Below are positions 6,741 through 14,229 of a DNA stretch of 24,342 nucleotides, in pieces. Both the position numbers and the translations under genes were made by a program. The DNA comes from an uncultured Pseudomonadota bacterium (lineage in GTDB: Bacteria > Pseudomonadota > Alphaproteobacteria > RF32 > CAG-239): NCBI GenBank assembly GCA_902495305.1, contig CABUWG010000028.1, positions 1 through 24,342 on the forward strand. The letters are read 5' to 3'. Positions within the stretch are counted from its first letter, which is position 1, and each line of letters opens with the position of its first letter. The notes under the pieces are model-generated. The model worked only from the letters and a program-made list of their open reading frames with translations, searched no databases and was not told the DNA's origin.

Positions 6741-7885
6741 TCTTCCACAACCACGTTAGAAACCGGAACCAGCGCCAATGGCTTTTCAATAACCGTATTT
6801 TTAAGTTCCTGATAGTCTGATATTTGCGGAGAAAACGAGGCAATCCAGTCATTAACGGCATGCAGGGCAACCGGCTTGGGGTTAACAACCACCAACACGC
6901 TGCCGTTTTTTTGCGCCAGTTCTTCCGCCGCTGCCAGACGCTTGTCAATTTCTTCCCGCACAAAATAGCTGTCAATAACGACTTCGGCTTTTTTGCGGGG
7001 CAAACCGGTACTGCTGATTTTTTCCATATAATCTTCGCCGGTTGCGTCAACGGCCAACAACCCCATATTGTCAATTTCTTTAAAAAGGTCTTTCATTCTT
7101 TGCGGATTGTCAAAATCAACAATGCCGCGCTGAAAAATCAACCCGCCGACCGGAGCGTTAATATTCAGAGATTTTTTCAAACGGCGCAGATTTTCTTCAA
7201 AACCGGCGGTCATGCTCATTGCCAGCGGCCCCGTATCGGACTTTAAGAAGTCTTTTGAGGATAAAAGCAAATCCACATAAGTCTCATGCCCCATGCTGCG
7301 CGCAGTTTTAATCTGCTTGTCCAAATCAGTGGCATAAGGAGAAAAGGATAGCGATACATTTGCCGGCAGGCTCTCGATAGCCGCAGTCGTTACCGTTGAA
7401 TCCAGCCCCAGACCGTTGATAACAACGGAAACCCTGTAAAAATTCGGTTGGACTTCTTCCGTTTTGCCATATTCAATCCATGCTTTTTCGCCGTTTTTCC
7501 CAATCTTGGGAAGATAAATGCCGTCTTTTTCCTCAATCAGGTTTTTGTCGGCATTAATATGCTCTAACGGCTCCTGAACACTGTTTTTAGCCAGTTTTGC
7601 CACCAGCGGGATTTTATCCAGAAGCTCATTGGCTTCAATAGCCTGAGGCGGTGTTTCTTTGGCAGGCTCTTTCTGTGTTTCTTGTTGAGAGGGCTTGGAA
7701 ATTTCTTCTTTGTCCGGCAGCCGCATGATAAACCCCGGCGTCTTGTTTTTTCGCTCAAACATAACGCGGTCTATTTTGGACTGATAAACCGGCTCGCTTT
7801 TCTTTTTTGCAAAAAAGTATCCTGTTGCCGCTACTGCGGAAAGAATAAGCAAAACAACCAGAACTGTCCGGACATTTTTCAGCAT
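6737..7885 (-). CDS. Divergent polysaccharide deacetylase family protein (YibQ/DUF610-like)
   Basis: Membrane-anchored periplasmic protein of the divergent polysaccharide deacetylase family (Pfam Polysacc_deac_2). The 382 residues comprise one N-terminal membrane helix (about 7-25), a Lys/Glu/Pro/Gln-rich linker (about 55-85), and a NodB-like domain from about 150 to 375. Conserved landmarks are INGLG (156-160), LSFSPYA (179-185) and GHE (199-201). The position where active relatives carry Asp (IDDLG-type) is Asn157 here, so catalytic activity is doubtful. It lies between ctpA and rppH in a conserved envelope cluster, starts 9 nt after ctpA with AAGGAAG as ribosome site, and its stop overlaps rppH. 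A role in peptidoglycan handling is inferred from neighbours; the substrate is unknown. Confidence 0.83.
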   Translation of the reverse strand: MLKNVRTVLVVLLILSAVAATGYFFAKKKSEPVYQSKIDRVMFERKNKTPGFIMRLPDKEEISKPSQQETQKEPAKETPPQAIEANELLDKIPLVAKLAKNSVQEPLEHINADKNLIEEKDGIYLPKIGKNGEKAWIEYGKTEEVQPNFYRVSVVINGLGLDSTVTTAAIESLPANVSLSFSPYATDLDKQIKTARSMGHETYVDLLLSSKDFLKSDTGPLAMSMTAGFEENLRRLKKSLNINAPVGGLIFQRGIVDFDNPQRMKDLFKEIDNMGLLAVDATGEDYMEKISSTGLPRKKAEVVIDSYFVREEIDKRLAAAEELAQKNGSVLVVVNPKPVALHAVNDWIASFSPQISDYQELKNTVIEKPLALVPVSNVVVEE

Positions 7886-7894
7886 ATTTCTTCC

Positions 7895-9190
7895 TTATTT
7901 GCTGTTCTGACTGTAAATTGCCAGAGCTTTAACCATATCGACGGCGCGTGACAATTGATAATCTTTATCCATTTCTTCGTCTTTGCTGTCATTGCCGGTT
8001 TGCTTTGCGGCTGTTTTTTTGGTGTCGTTCTTCAAAGCATTGTCAAATTCGGCCTCGCTCATGTTAAAGACCGGATCAATAACTTCAACCTTTGCCGGAT
8101 GGACAATAATGTCCGGCGTAATGCCTTCGGCTTGGATTGAGCGGCCGGACGGCGTATAATATCTGGCCGTCGTCAAACGCATCGCACCGTATTTATCCAG
8201 CGGAATAACAGTCTGAACAGAACCTTTGCCGAAAGACTTTTCGCCCAGAATAACCGCACGCTTATGATCCTGCAATGCGCCGGCTACAATTTCGGAAGCC
8301 GAAGCGGAACCGCCGTTGATTAAAACCACAATCGGCAGGCCTTTGGCAATATCGCCTTTCTGGGCAGAATATCTGACCGTATCTTCGGCATTGCGGGAGC
8401 GGGTAGAAACAATTTCGCCTTTGTCAAGGAACAAATCCGTCACATTAACGGCCTGATCCAGCAGTCCTCCCGGATTGTTGCGGACGTCAAGAACAATGCC
8501 TTTCAGGTTTTTATTGTCTTTCTTGGCTTTTACAATGGCCTTTTCGGTCATCTTGTCAACGTCTTCGCTGAAAGACGTGATACGGATGTAAGCCACGTCA
8601 TCGGCCTTAATGTCGTTTTTAACCGACTGGATTTTGATTTCCTCGCGTTTGACCACCACGTCAAACGGTTTCTCATTGGCACGGACAATCGTCAGACGAA
8701 CCTTTGTGCCGACTTTGCCGCGCATCTTGTCAACCGCGTCATTAAGGCTGAGGCCCATAACCTGCCGCCCGTCAATGTGAGTGATATAGTCCCCCGGTTT
8801 GATTCCGGCCTGCGAAGCCGGCGTATCGTCAATCGGCGAAACAACCTTGACCACGCCTTGCTCCATTGTAACCTCGATTCCCAGCCCGCCGAATTTTCCT
8901 TTGGTCTGCTCGTTCATGTATTTAAAACTTTGTGCATCCAGAAAACTGGAATGCGGATCAAGAGAAACTAACATACCGTTAATGGCGGATTCGATAAGCT
9001 TTTTGTCGCTGACGTCTTCAACATAAGAAAGTTTGGTCCGTTCCAGAACTTCTCCGAACAGGTTGAGCATTTCATAAGTGTCGGCAGCGTCCTCCGGCTG
9101 GGATTTTTTGGATTCTTTTGCATTAACAAAAGTTGCCGCCGTCAAAATTCCCAAAAATACTAATGTACAAACTGATGCTTTTTTTAACAT
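7895..9190 (-). CDS. ctpA: Carboxy-terminal processing protease, S41 family
   Basis: Secreted serine protease of the CtpA/Prc group that trims periplasmic proteins and, in several bacteria, peptidoglycan hydrolases. I use the ATG at 9190 (431 residues) because AGGAAGAG lies 5 nt before it and a signal peptide starts there (MLKKASVCTLVFLG, with VNA near 21-24). The frame is open 14 codons further, into envC, without a good ribosome site. A PDZ domain spans about 100-180 (GGLGIEV, AGIKPGD) and the S41 core about 190-370. The Ser-Lys dyad is Ser297 in GGSASASE and Lys322 in SFGKGSVQ. The C-terminus is Lys/Asp-rich. Between envC and the deacetylase-like gene, it belongs to an EnvC/CtpA envelope module. 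Confidence 0.93.
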   Translation of the reverse strand: MLKKASVCTLVFLGILTAATFVNAKESKKSQPEDAADTYEMLNLFGEVLERTKLSYVEDVSDKKLIESAINGMLVSLDPHSSFLDAQSFKYMNEQTKGKFGGLGIEVTMEQGVVKVVSPIDDTPASQAGIKPGDYITHIDGRQVMGLSLNDAVDKMRGKVGTKVRLTIVRANEKPFDVVVKREEIKIQSVKNDIKADDVAYIRITSFSEDVDKMTEKAIVKAKKDNKNLKGIVLDVRNNPGGLLDQAVNVTDLFLDKGEIVSTRSRNAEDTVRYSAQKGDIAKGLPIVVLINGGSASASEIVAGALQDHKRAVILGEKSFGKGSVQTVIPLDKYGAMRLTTARYYTPSGRSIQAEGITPDIIVHPAKVEVIDPVFNMSEAEFDNALKNDTKKTAAKQTGNDSKDEEMDKDYQLSRAVDMVKALAIYSQNSK

Positions 9191-9216
9191 ATTACTCTTC
9201 CTGTTTTTCTCAAATT

Positions 9217-10470
9217 TTAATTTCTCATCCATTTAAGCGGGTTAATCGGATTATTATTGCGGCGCATTTCCACATAAAGCTTGGAATCTTTGCTGTCCGG
9301 CATTTGTCCGACCGGTTCTCCGGCCAGCAAAAGCTGCCCGACTTCGCAGTCCAGACTTCCCAATCCGGCCAGCAGCGATAAATATCCGTCGCCGTGTTCA
9401 ATAATAATCAGGTTTCCGTATCCTCTGAACGGTCCGGCAAAAGCGACGGTACCGTCATAAGGGGCAATAACCTGAGCCTCGTTTCTGGTTTTTATCATAA
9501 TGCCCTTAGACGTTACGCCTTTGACTTTTTGCTCGCCATAAGCCGTTACGACCGTGCCTTTGGCCGGCATGGACAATTTTCCTTTGGCTTTGGCAAAACC
9601 TTTTCCTACTTCACTTATAACCTCTTGATTATATTTAATCAAGTCAGCTCTTTGAGTTTCCTCTTCTTTTTTTGACTTTGCCCGTCTTTCTTCTTCAATC
9701 CGGCGCAGTTCTTCCTGCCTTTTGCGTTCGGCTTCGGCTTTTTGCTGCCGTTCTTTCTCCAGCTTGTCCAAAAGCCCTCTCAAATCCTGCGCCTGCGAGG
9801 CCAGCTTTTGAATATTGCGCTGGGCTTTCACGCTCTCAATCTCAACGGCATTTCTTATTCTGGACTTTTTCTGAACCAAAAGCTTCATCCGCTCATGGTC
9901 TTTTTCCATAATTTTTTTCTGATTGCTGATTTGTCTGACCTGTTTTTCCACCAGCTCTTTTTTGTGAGAAATCTGCTTGAGTTCAAGACGGATTCTCTCG
10001 GCATTTTCTTCCAGATAAGGGACAGTCTCGCGCAAAAGCATGGCGCTGCGGATAATCTCCACCGGCGTCAGCGGCTGCACAAACAAGGCTTCTGTCGGTT
10101 TCAGGGCCAGATTTTGTAAAGCGGACAACGTTCTGATAAGATTTTGGTCTTCCTGCGAAAAGCTTTCTTCGGTTTTTTTCAGACTGTCTTGCAGTTTTGC
10201 CAGTTGTTCTTCCATTGCCGAAAGTTTTTCTTCGCTGTTTTGGATTTTTTTTGCCGTCGCAATCATGTCCTGACTGACTGAGGCCAGCTCGATATTAATC
10301 TGATTCGCCTGAGCCTGCAGCTTGCGGTGCTCAATATTCTGTTCCTGAACTTTTTTTTCCATCAGCTCAAGATCTTTTTTAGAAACCGCCGCCGCGTCTG
10401 TTGTCCGGAACAAAAATCCCAGACAACAGAAACCACAAAATAAGGCTTTGCAGACGGCAGACGGTTTCAT
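9217..10470 (-). CDS. envC: Murein hydrolase activator, EnvC-like, degenerate LytM/M23 domain
   Basis: Periplasmic coiled-coil protein that in relatives switches on amidases for septal peptidoglycan splitting. Residues 1-28 look like a signal peptide (hydrophobic stretch ending in AAA). Residues about 30-280 are charged heptad-like coiled coil, with a Lys/Glu/Arg-rich block near 240-275. The LytM-type domain fills about 300-417. The zinc ligands of active M23 peptidases are missing: the H.G.D region reads TSKGIMI, and the closing H.H motif appears as YVE where LHFE is usual. This fits an activator rather than an enzyme. The C-terminus NNNPINPLKWM is typical. It starts 6 nt after gpmI with AAAGG upstream and ends 26 nt before the chosen ctpA start. 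Confidence 0.88.
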   Translation of the reverse strand: MKPSAVCKALFCGFCCLGFLFRTTDAAAVSKKDLELMEKKVQEQNIEHRKLQAQANQINIELASVSQDMIATAKKIQNSEEKLSAMEEQLAKLQDSLKKTEESFSQEDQNLIRTLSALQNLALKPTEALFVQPLTPVEIIRSAMLLRETVPYLEENAERIRLELKQISHKKELVEKQVRQISNQKKIMEKDHERMKLLVQKKSRIRNAVEIESVKAQRNIQKLASQAQDLRGLLDKLEKERQQKAEAERKRQEELRRIEEERRAKSKKEEETQRADLIKYNQEVISEVGKGFAKAKGKLSMPAKGTVVTAYGEQKVKGVTSKGIMIKTRNEAQVIAPYDGTVAFAGPFRGYGNLIIIEHGDGYLSLLAGLGSLDCEVGQLLLAGEPVGQMPDSKDSKLYVEMRRNNNPINPLKWMRN

Positions 10471-10476
10471 AAAAGA

Positions 10477-12012
10477 CTAAGCCTTTTCAATCAGAGAAGA
10501 ACCGGTCATCTCGGCAGGTTTTTCAATGCCGAGCAAGTCAAGAAGCGTCGGAGAAATATCTGCCAGACGGCCGTCTTTCAGCCCTTTAACCGGCTGCTTG
10601 TCATTAACCAGAACGGCACGCACTTTGCCGACGGTATGAGCGGTATAAGGTTCTCCGGTCTTCTCGTCGACCATTTTTTCGGCATTGCCGTGGTCAGCCG
10701 TAACCAAAAGCACACCGCCCACATCTTTGATGGCCTTTTCAACGCGGCCCAGACATTCGTCAACCGCAGCCACGGCTTTGAGCGCGGCTTCCATAATTCC
10801 GGTATGCCCGACCATATCACCGTTGGCAAAATTGCAGATAATCACGTCAAAACGCTGATTCTCAATCGCGTCAACCAGATTGTCCGTCACCTCATACACG
10901 CTCATTTCCGGCTTGAGGTCATAAGTGGCAACTTTCGGACTCGGAACCAGAATGCGCGATTCGCCTTCAAATTCGCGTTCTTCGCCGCCGTTAAAGAAGA
11001 AAGTAACATGGGCATATTTCTCGGTTTCGGCAATACGCAGCTGTGTCAGACCGTGCTTGGCAACAACTTCGCCAAAAATGTTGGTCAGCGCTTCCGGCCC
11101 GAAAATTGTTTTCATAAAGCGGCGGTGATCAACCGAATATTCGGCCATGCCAACATTAATGGAAGTCGTAACGGTCTTTTTACGGGCAAATCCGTCAAAA
11201 TCTTTGTCAGCCAGCGCGTACAAAATTTCACGGGCACGGTCGGCGCGGAAGTTGCACATCAAAATGGCATCGCCGTCTTCGATTCCCTGATAATCGCCGA
11301 TAACGCACGGAACGACAAACTCGTCGTTGACGCCGTCTTTATAAGACTGGGCAATGGCTTCTTCCGCCGTGGCATAACGCTTCCCCTCGCCCAGTGCAAT
11401 GGTATTATATGCCAGCTCGACACGATCCCAGCGTTTGTCACGGTCCATGGCGTAAAAGCGGCCTTCAACCGTTGCAATCTTCACGTTTTTCAGGTTGCTG
11501 ACGGCTTTTTCAAATTCTGCCACAAATTCCTTGGCCGAAGTCGGCGGCGTATCGCGGCCGTCCAAAAAGGCATGAACCCAGACTTTAATCCCGTTTTCGG
11601 AAAGGATTTTGCACATGGCAATAATGTGATCCTGATGAGAATGTACGCCGCCCGGCGACATCAGCCCCATAACATGACAGGCCTTGCCGTTCTTTTTGAG
11701 GGTGTCAACCAATTCAACGACAACCGGATTCTTTGCAATGGAACCGTCTTTAATGGCAAGGTCGATCTTGGGCAGGTCCTGCATAACCACACGGCCGGCG
11801 CCCAGATTCATGTGGCCGACTTCCGAGTTTCCCATCTGTCCGTTCGGCAGGCCGACGTCCAGTCCGGAAGTTTCAATCAGGCAATGCGGATTCTCTTCGA
11901 GCATTCTGTGCCAGTTCGGGGTATGCCCTTGTTCAATGGCGTTGTCTTTGGTAATTTCCTTGCGATATCCCCAACCGTCGAGGATTAACAGCATAACAGG
12001 TTTCTGTCTCAT
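10477..12012 (-). CDS. gpmI: 2,3-bisphosphoglycerate-independent phosphoglycerate mutase
   Basis: Cytosolic glycolytic enzyme interconverting 3- and 2-phosphoglycerate with two manganese ions and a phosphoserine intermediate. The 511 residues match the family. Landmarks: LDGWG (11-15) with metal ligand Asp12; GNSEVGHMNLGAGR, whose Ser63 is the phosphorylated nucleophile; LMSPGGVHSHQDH and LDGRDTPP for substrate binding; NFRADRAREI; NFANGDMVGHTG; and TADHGNAE carrying later metal ligands. An AAGGA lies about 8 nt before the ATG. It leads the gpmI-envC-ctpA-deacetylase-rppH operon, with a candidate -10 box at 12048-12053. No truncation is seen. Confidence 0.97.
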   Translation of the reverse strand: MRQKPVMLLILDGWGYRKEITKDNAIEQGHTPNWHRMLEENPHCLIETSGLDVGLPNGQMGNSEVGHMNLGAGRVVMQDLPKIDLAIKDGSIAKNPVVVELVDTLKKNGKACHVMGLMSPGGVHSHQDHIIAMCKILSENGIKVWVHAFLDGRDTPPTSAKEFVAEFEKAVSNLKNVKIATVEGRFYAMDRDKRWDRVELAYNTIALGEGKRYATAEEAIAQSYKDGVNDEFVVPCVIGDYQGIEDGDAILMCNFRADRAREILYALADKDFDGFARKKTVTTSINVGMAEYSVDHRRFMKTIFGPEALTNIFGEVVAKHGLTQLRIAETEKYAHVTFFFNGGEEREFEGESRILVPSPKVATYDLKPEMSVYEVTDNLVDAIENQRFDVIICNFANGDMVGHTGIMEAALKAVAAVDECLGRVEKAIKDVGGVLLVTADHGNAEKMVDEKTGEPYTAHTVGKVRAVLVNDKQPVKGLKDGRLADISPTLLDLLGIEKPAEMTGSSLIEKA

Positions 12013-12047
12013 CTTTTTTTCCTTATCATCTTTTAAAAACTTTTCTC

Positions 12048-12053
12048 ATTATA
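12048..12053 (-). promoter_or_regulatory. Candidate -10 box for the gpmI operon
   Basis: On the minus strand a perfect TATAAT lies 36 nt before the gpmI start, in a very AT-rich stretch. No convincing -35 lies 16-18 bp upstream, so the call rests on the -10 and its location between two same-strand genes. Confidence 0.4.
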
Positions 12054-12103
12054 TATAATAATTCCAAACATAAAAGCACTATTTTTTATCAGATTTTTGC
12101 ATT

Positions 12104-13885
12104 TTATTGCATAATTTCTTTCCATATCTTAGCCGGCAGGTTGCCGCCGGAAACGCCTTTCATCGGAGAACTGTCGTCATTGCCGACCCAGACCACGCAG
12201 ATAAACTCATCGGTAAAGCCGGCAAACCATGCGTCGCGATAATCTTGGGACGTTCCCGTTTTTCCGGCGGCAAAACGTCCGATTCTCGCCGCTTTTCCCG
12301 TCCCTTTTTCAATCACTTTTTCTAAAATAGGGGTTAATTGCTCAATATGTTTTTCTTTAATGATTCTGTCCGGTTCTTCGTTGCTGCGCACAAAAATCTG
12401 ATATCCGTCGCGGGTATAAATTTCTTTGACGGCATAAGGCCAGACCGCATAACCTCCGTTGGCAATGGAGGCATAAGCGGCCGCCATGTCCAATACCTTG
12501 ACCTCTGAAACGCCCAGAGCTAAAGCGGCGGAATTTTCCAAAGGCGTCGTAATTCCCATCTTGCGCGCCAGCTTAATGGTTTTGGGAATGGAAATCTGAC
12601 GGGTCAGGTCAATGGTTGCCAGATTAAGCGAGCGGATAAGCGCTTCTCTGAAAGTTACCTCGCCGTAATATTTTTTGGAAATGTTCTCCGGTTTCCAGCC
12701 GCGAATGCTGACGGGCTTGTCCTGCAGTTTGTCTTCCGGCTCCCAGCCTTCCTGCAAAGCTTCCAGATAAATAAACGGCTTAAAGGCTGACCCCGGCTGC
12801 CGCCACGCCTGCGTGGCGCGGTTGTATTGGCTCTTTTCATAATTCACGCCGCCGGCCATGGCCAGAACGGCGCCTTTCTTATCCAGAATGACCACCGCAC
12901 CCTGTGTCACGTTTTTACCGGCATTGGCGGCAATGTTGCGTTGCAGGGCTTTTTCGGCTTTTTGCTGCAATTCTTGGTCAAGGGTGGTATAAACATAAAC
13001 GTCATTTTCGCGTTCGCCGATATAATCGTTGGTTTCGTTATAAACCCAGTCCGCAAAATATTTTGCCCCTTCAACTTTGTATGATTTCTCCGGTCCAACC
13101 CGCATTTTGAGCGCGTCATCACGCTCTTCCTCTGTAATAGTATGGTTGTTGACCATATTTTGCAAAACCACTTTTGCTCTGTTTACGGCCCTTTCCATTG
13201 AGGCAATCGGGTTGTAACGCGACGGCGCTTTCAGCATTCCGGCAATAATCGCGGCTTCTTTCATGTTCAAATCCCGTGACGTCTTCTGAAAATATTTTTG
13301 CGAGGCTGCTTCAATGCCGTAAGTGCCTGTGCCGAGATAAACGCGGTTCAGATAGAGTGTCAGGATTTGTTCCTTGGTAAACTTGTTTTCCAGCCAAAAA
13401 GCCAAAAGCAGTTCCTGAATTTTTCTTTTAATCGTCTTGTTGGGCGTTAAAAACAGGTTTTTAGCTACTTGCTGCGTAATCGTGCTACCGCCCTGAGCGT
13501 ACCGGCCGAGAAAAATGTTGGTTATCATCGCGCGGGAAAAAGAAATGATGTCAAAACCAAAGTGAGAATAAAAACGGCGGTCTTCGGTAGAAATAATGGC
13601 GTCAATCACATACTGCGGCAGTTCTTCGGAGCGGATAACCTCTGAATAAACCTGCCCGAAAGTCTGAATCTCGTTGCCGTTTTCGGCAATAATCGTCGTT
13701 GACGGCTGTCGGGTGCGCATGACGGCTTCTTCAATATCCGGCAATGTCAAAAAACAATACCCGATGTAAACACCTAAAGTTATCACCAGCGCCGCGGCAA
13801 AATATAGTGCTGATTTGAAAAATGTAAGCCGTTGTTTTGCGACTCTTTTTTTGCTCTTTTTTGCTCTTTTTTTGCGCTTTGCCAT
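12104..13885 (-). CDS. Class A penicillin-binding protein (PBP1A family)
   Basis: Bifunctional peptidoglycan synthase: glycosyltransferase plus DD-transpeptidase. I start it at 13885 (593 residues), where GAGG precedes MAKRKKRAKK; the frame is open 21 codons further without support. A very basic cytoplasmic tail (1-20) precedes one membrane helix (22-46). The GT51 domain has catalytic Glu101 in STEDRRFY, GGSTITQQVAKN (132-143) and LYLNRVYLGTGTYG. The transpeptidase has SAFK (Ser366, Lys369), SLN (419-421) and KTG (542-544). The enzyme is compact, with only a short link between the two domains and no long C-terminal extension. The LpoA-like lipoprotein in this window may be its partner (inference from E. 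coli). It is divergent from the small ribbon-helix-helix gene. Confidence 0.93.
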   Translation of the reverse strand: MAKRKKRAKKSKKRVAKQRLTFFKSALYFAAALVITLGVYIGYCFLTLPDIEEAVMRTRQPSTTIIAENGNEIQTFGQVYSEVIRSEELPQYVIDAIISTEDRRFYSHFGFDIISFSRAMITNIFLGRYAQGGSTITQQVAKNLFLTPNKTIKRKIQELLLAFWLENKFTKEQILTLYLNRVYLGTGTYGIEAASQKYFQKTSRDLNMKEAAIIAGMLKAPSRYNPIASMERAVNRAKVVLQNMVNNHTITEEERDDALKMRVGPEKSYKVEGAKYFADWVYNETNDYIGERENDVYVYTTLDQELQQKAEKALQRNIAANAGKNVTQGAVVILDKKGAVLAMAGGVNYEKSQYNRATQAWRQPGSAFKPFIYLEALQEGWEPEDKLQDKPVSIRGWKPENISKKYYGEVTFREALIRSLNLATIDLTRQISIPKTIKLARKMGITTPLENSAALALGVSEVKVLDMAAAYASIANGGYAVWPYAVKEIYTRDGYQIFVRSNEEPDRIIKEKHIEQLTPILEKVIEKGTGKAARIGRFAAGKTGTSQDYRDAWFAGFTDEFICVVWVGNDDSSPMKGVSGGNLPAKIWKEIMQ

Positions 13886-13906
13886 GTTTAAAACCTCAAT
13901 ATTCCC

Positions 13907-13935
13907 TTGCCACGACTCGATAAATACTTTAAAAA
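13907..13935 (+). promoter_or_regulatory. Candidate promoter for the small ribbon-helix-helix gene and polA
   Basis: TTGCCA (13907-13912; 5 of 6) and TAAAAA (13930-13935; 4 of 6) are spaced by 17 bp, with the expected start about 33 nt before the ATG at 13975. It lies in the 89-nt divergent region shared with the PBP gene. The -10 is mediocre and the area is AT-rich, so this is moderate support. Confidence 0.4.
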
Positions 13936-13974
13936 TATATGCATACATAACACAAATAAGTTAAGGGAAAATTT

Positions 13975-14175
13975 ATGAGTAATATTTCTGTTTCATTAAG
14001 TACGGATTTACAGAATAAAATCCGCAAAATTGCTCAGAAAAGCGGTCAGACGTTTGATGATTGCGTTGCCTTGGCGTTGCGTGAATATGCTGATAATTAT
14101 GAAAGTTTTTACAATTCTGATATTTGTGCGGTCGACAAGCTCGAGCGTTCTTTCTTTTTATCTATTGGCGAATAG
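13975..14175 (+). CDS. Small ribbon-helix-helix (CopG/Arc-like) DNA-binding protein
   Basis: Predicted 66-residue protein. The N-terminal 42 residues fit the ribbon-helix-helix pattern: a short strand (ISVSLST), a first helix (about 11-23, LQNKIRKIAQKSG), a turn, and a second helix (about 26-42, TFDDCVALALREYADNY). Such proteins bind operators as dimers and often serve as antitoxins or small repressors. A good ribosome site (AAGGGA) precedes the ATG. No toxin-like gene follows; polA starts 54 nt downstream, and the PBP gene is divergent upstream. An orphan regulator, possibly autoregulating this divergent region, is the simplest reading. Function is inferred from the fold pattern alone. Confidence 0.7.
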   Translation: MSNISVSLSTDLQNKIRKIAQKSGQTFDDCVALALREYADNYESFYNSDICAVDKLERSFFLSIGE

Positions 14176-14229
14176 GTTTTTATCATCTATATTGTCATTA
14201 TCAACCAACCTTCCGCAAAGTGAAAAATA

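Noticed and set aside
10636..11988. A 450-codon open frame on the plus strand opposite gpmI
   Set aside because: It is fully antisense to a clearly conserved enzyme gene, with no family motifs; a codon-bias shadow.
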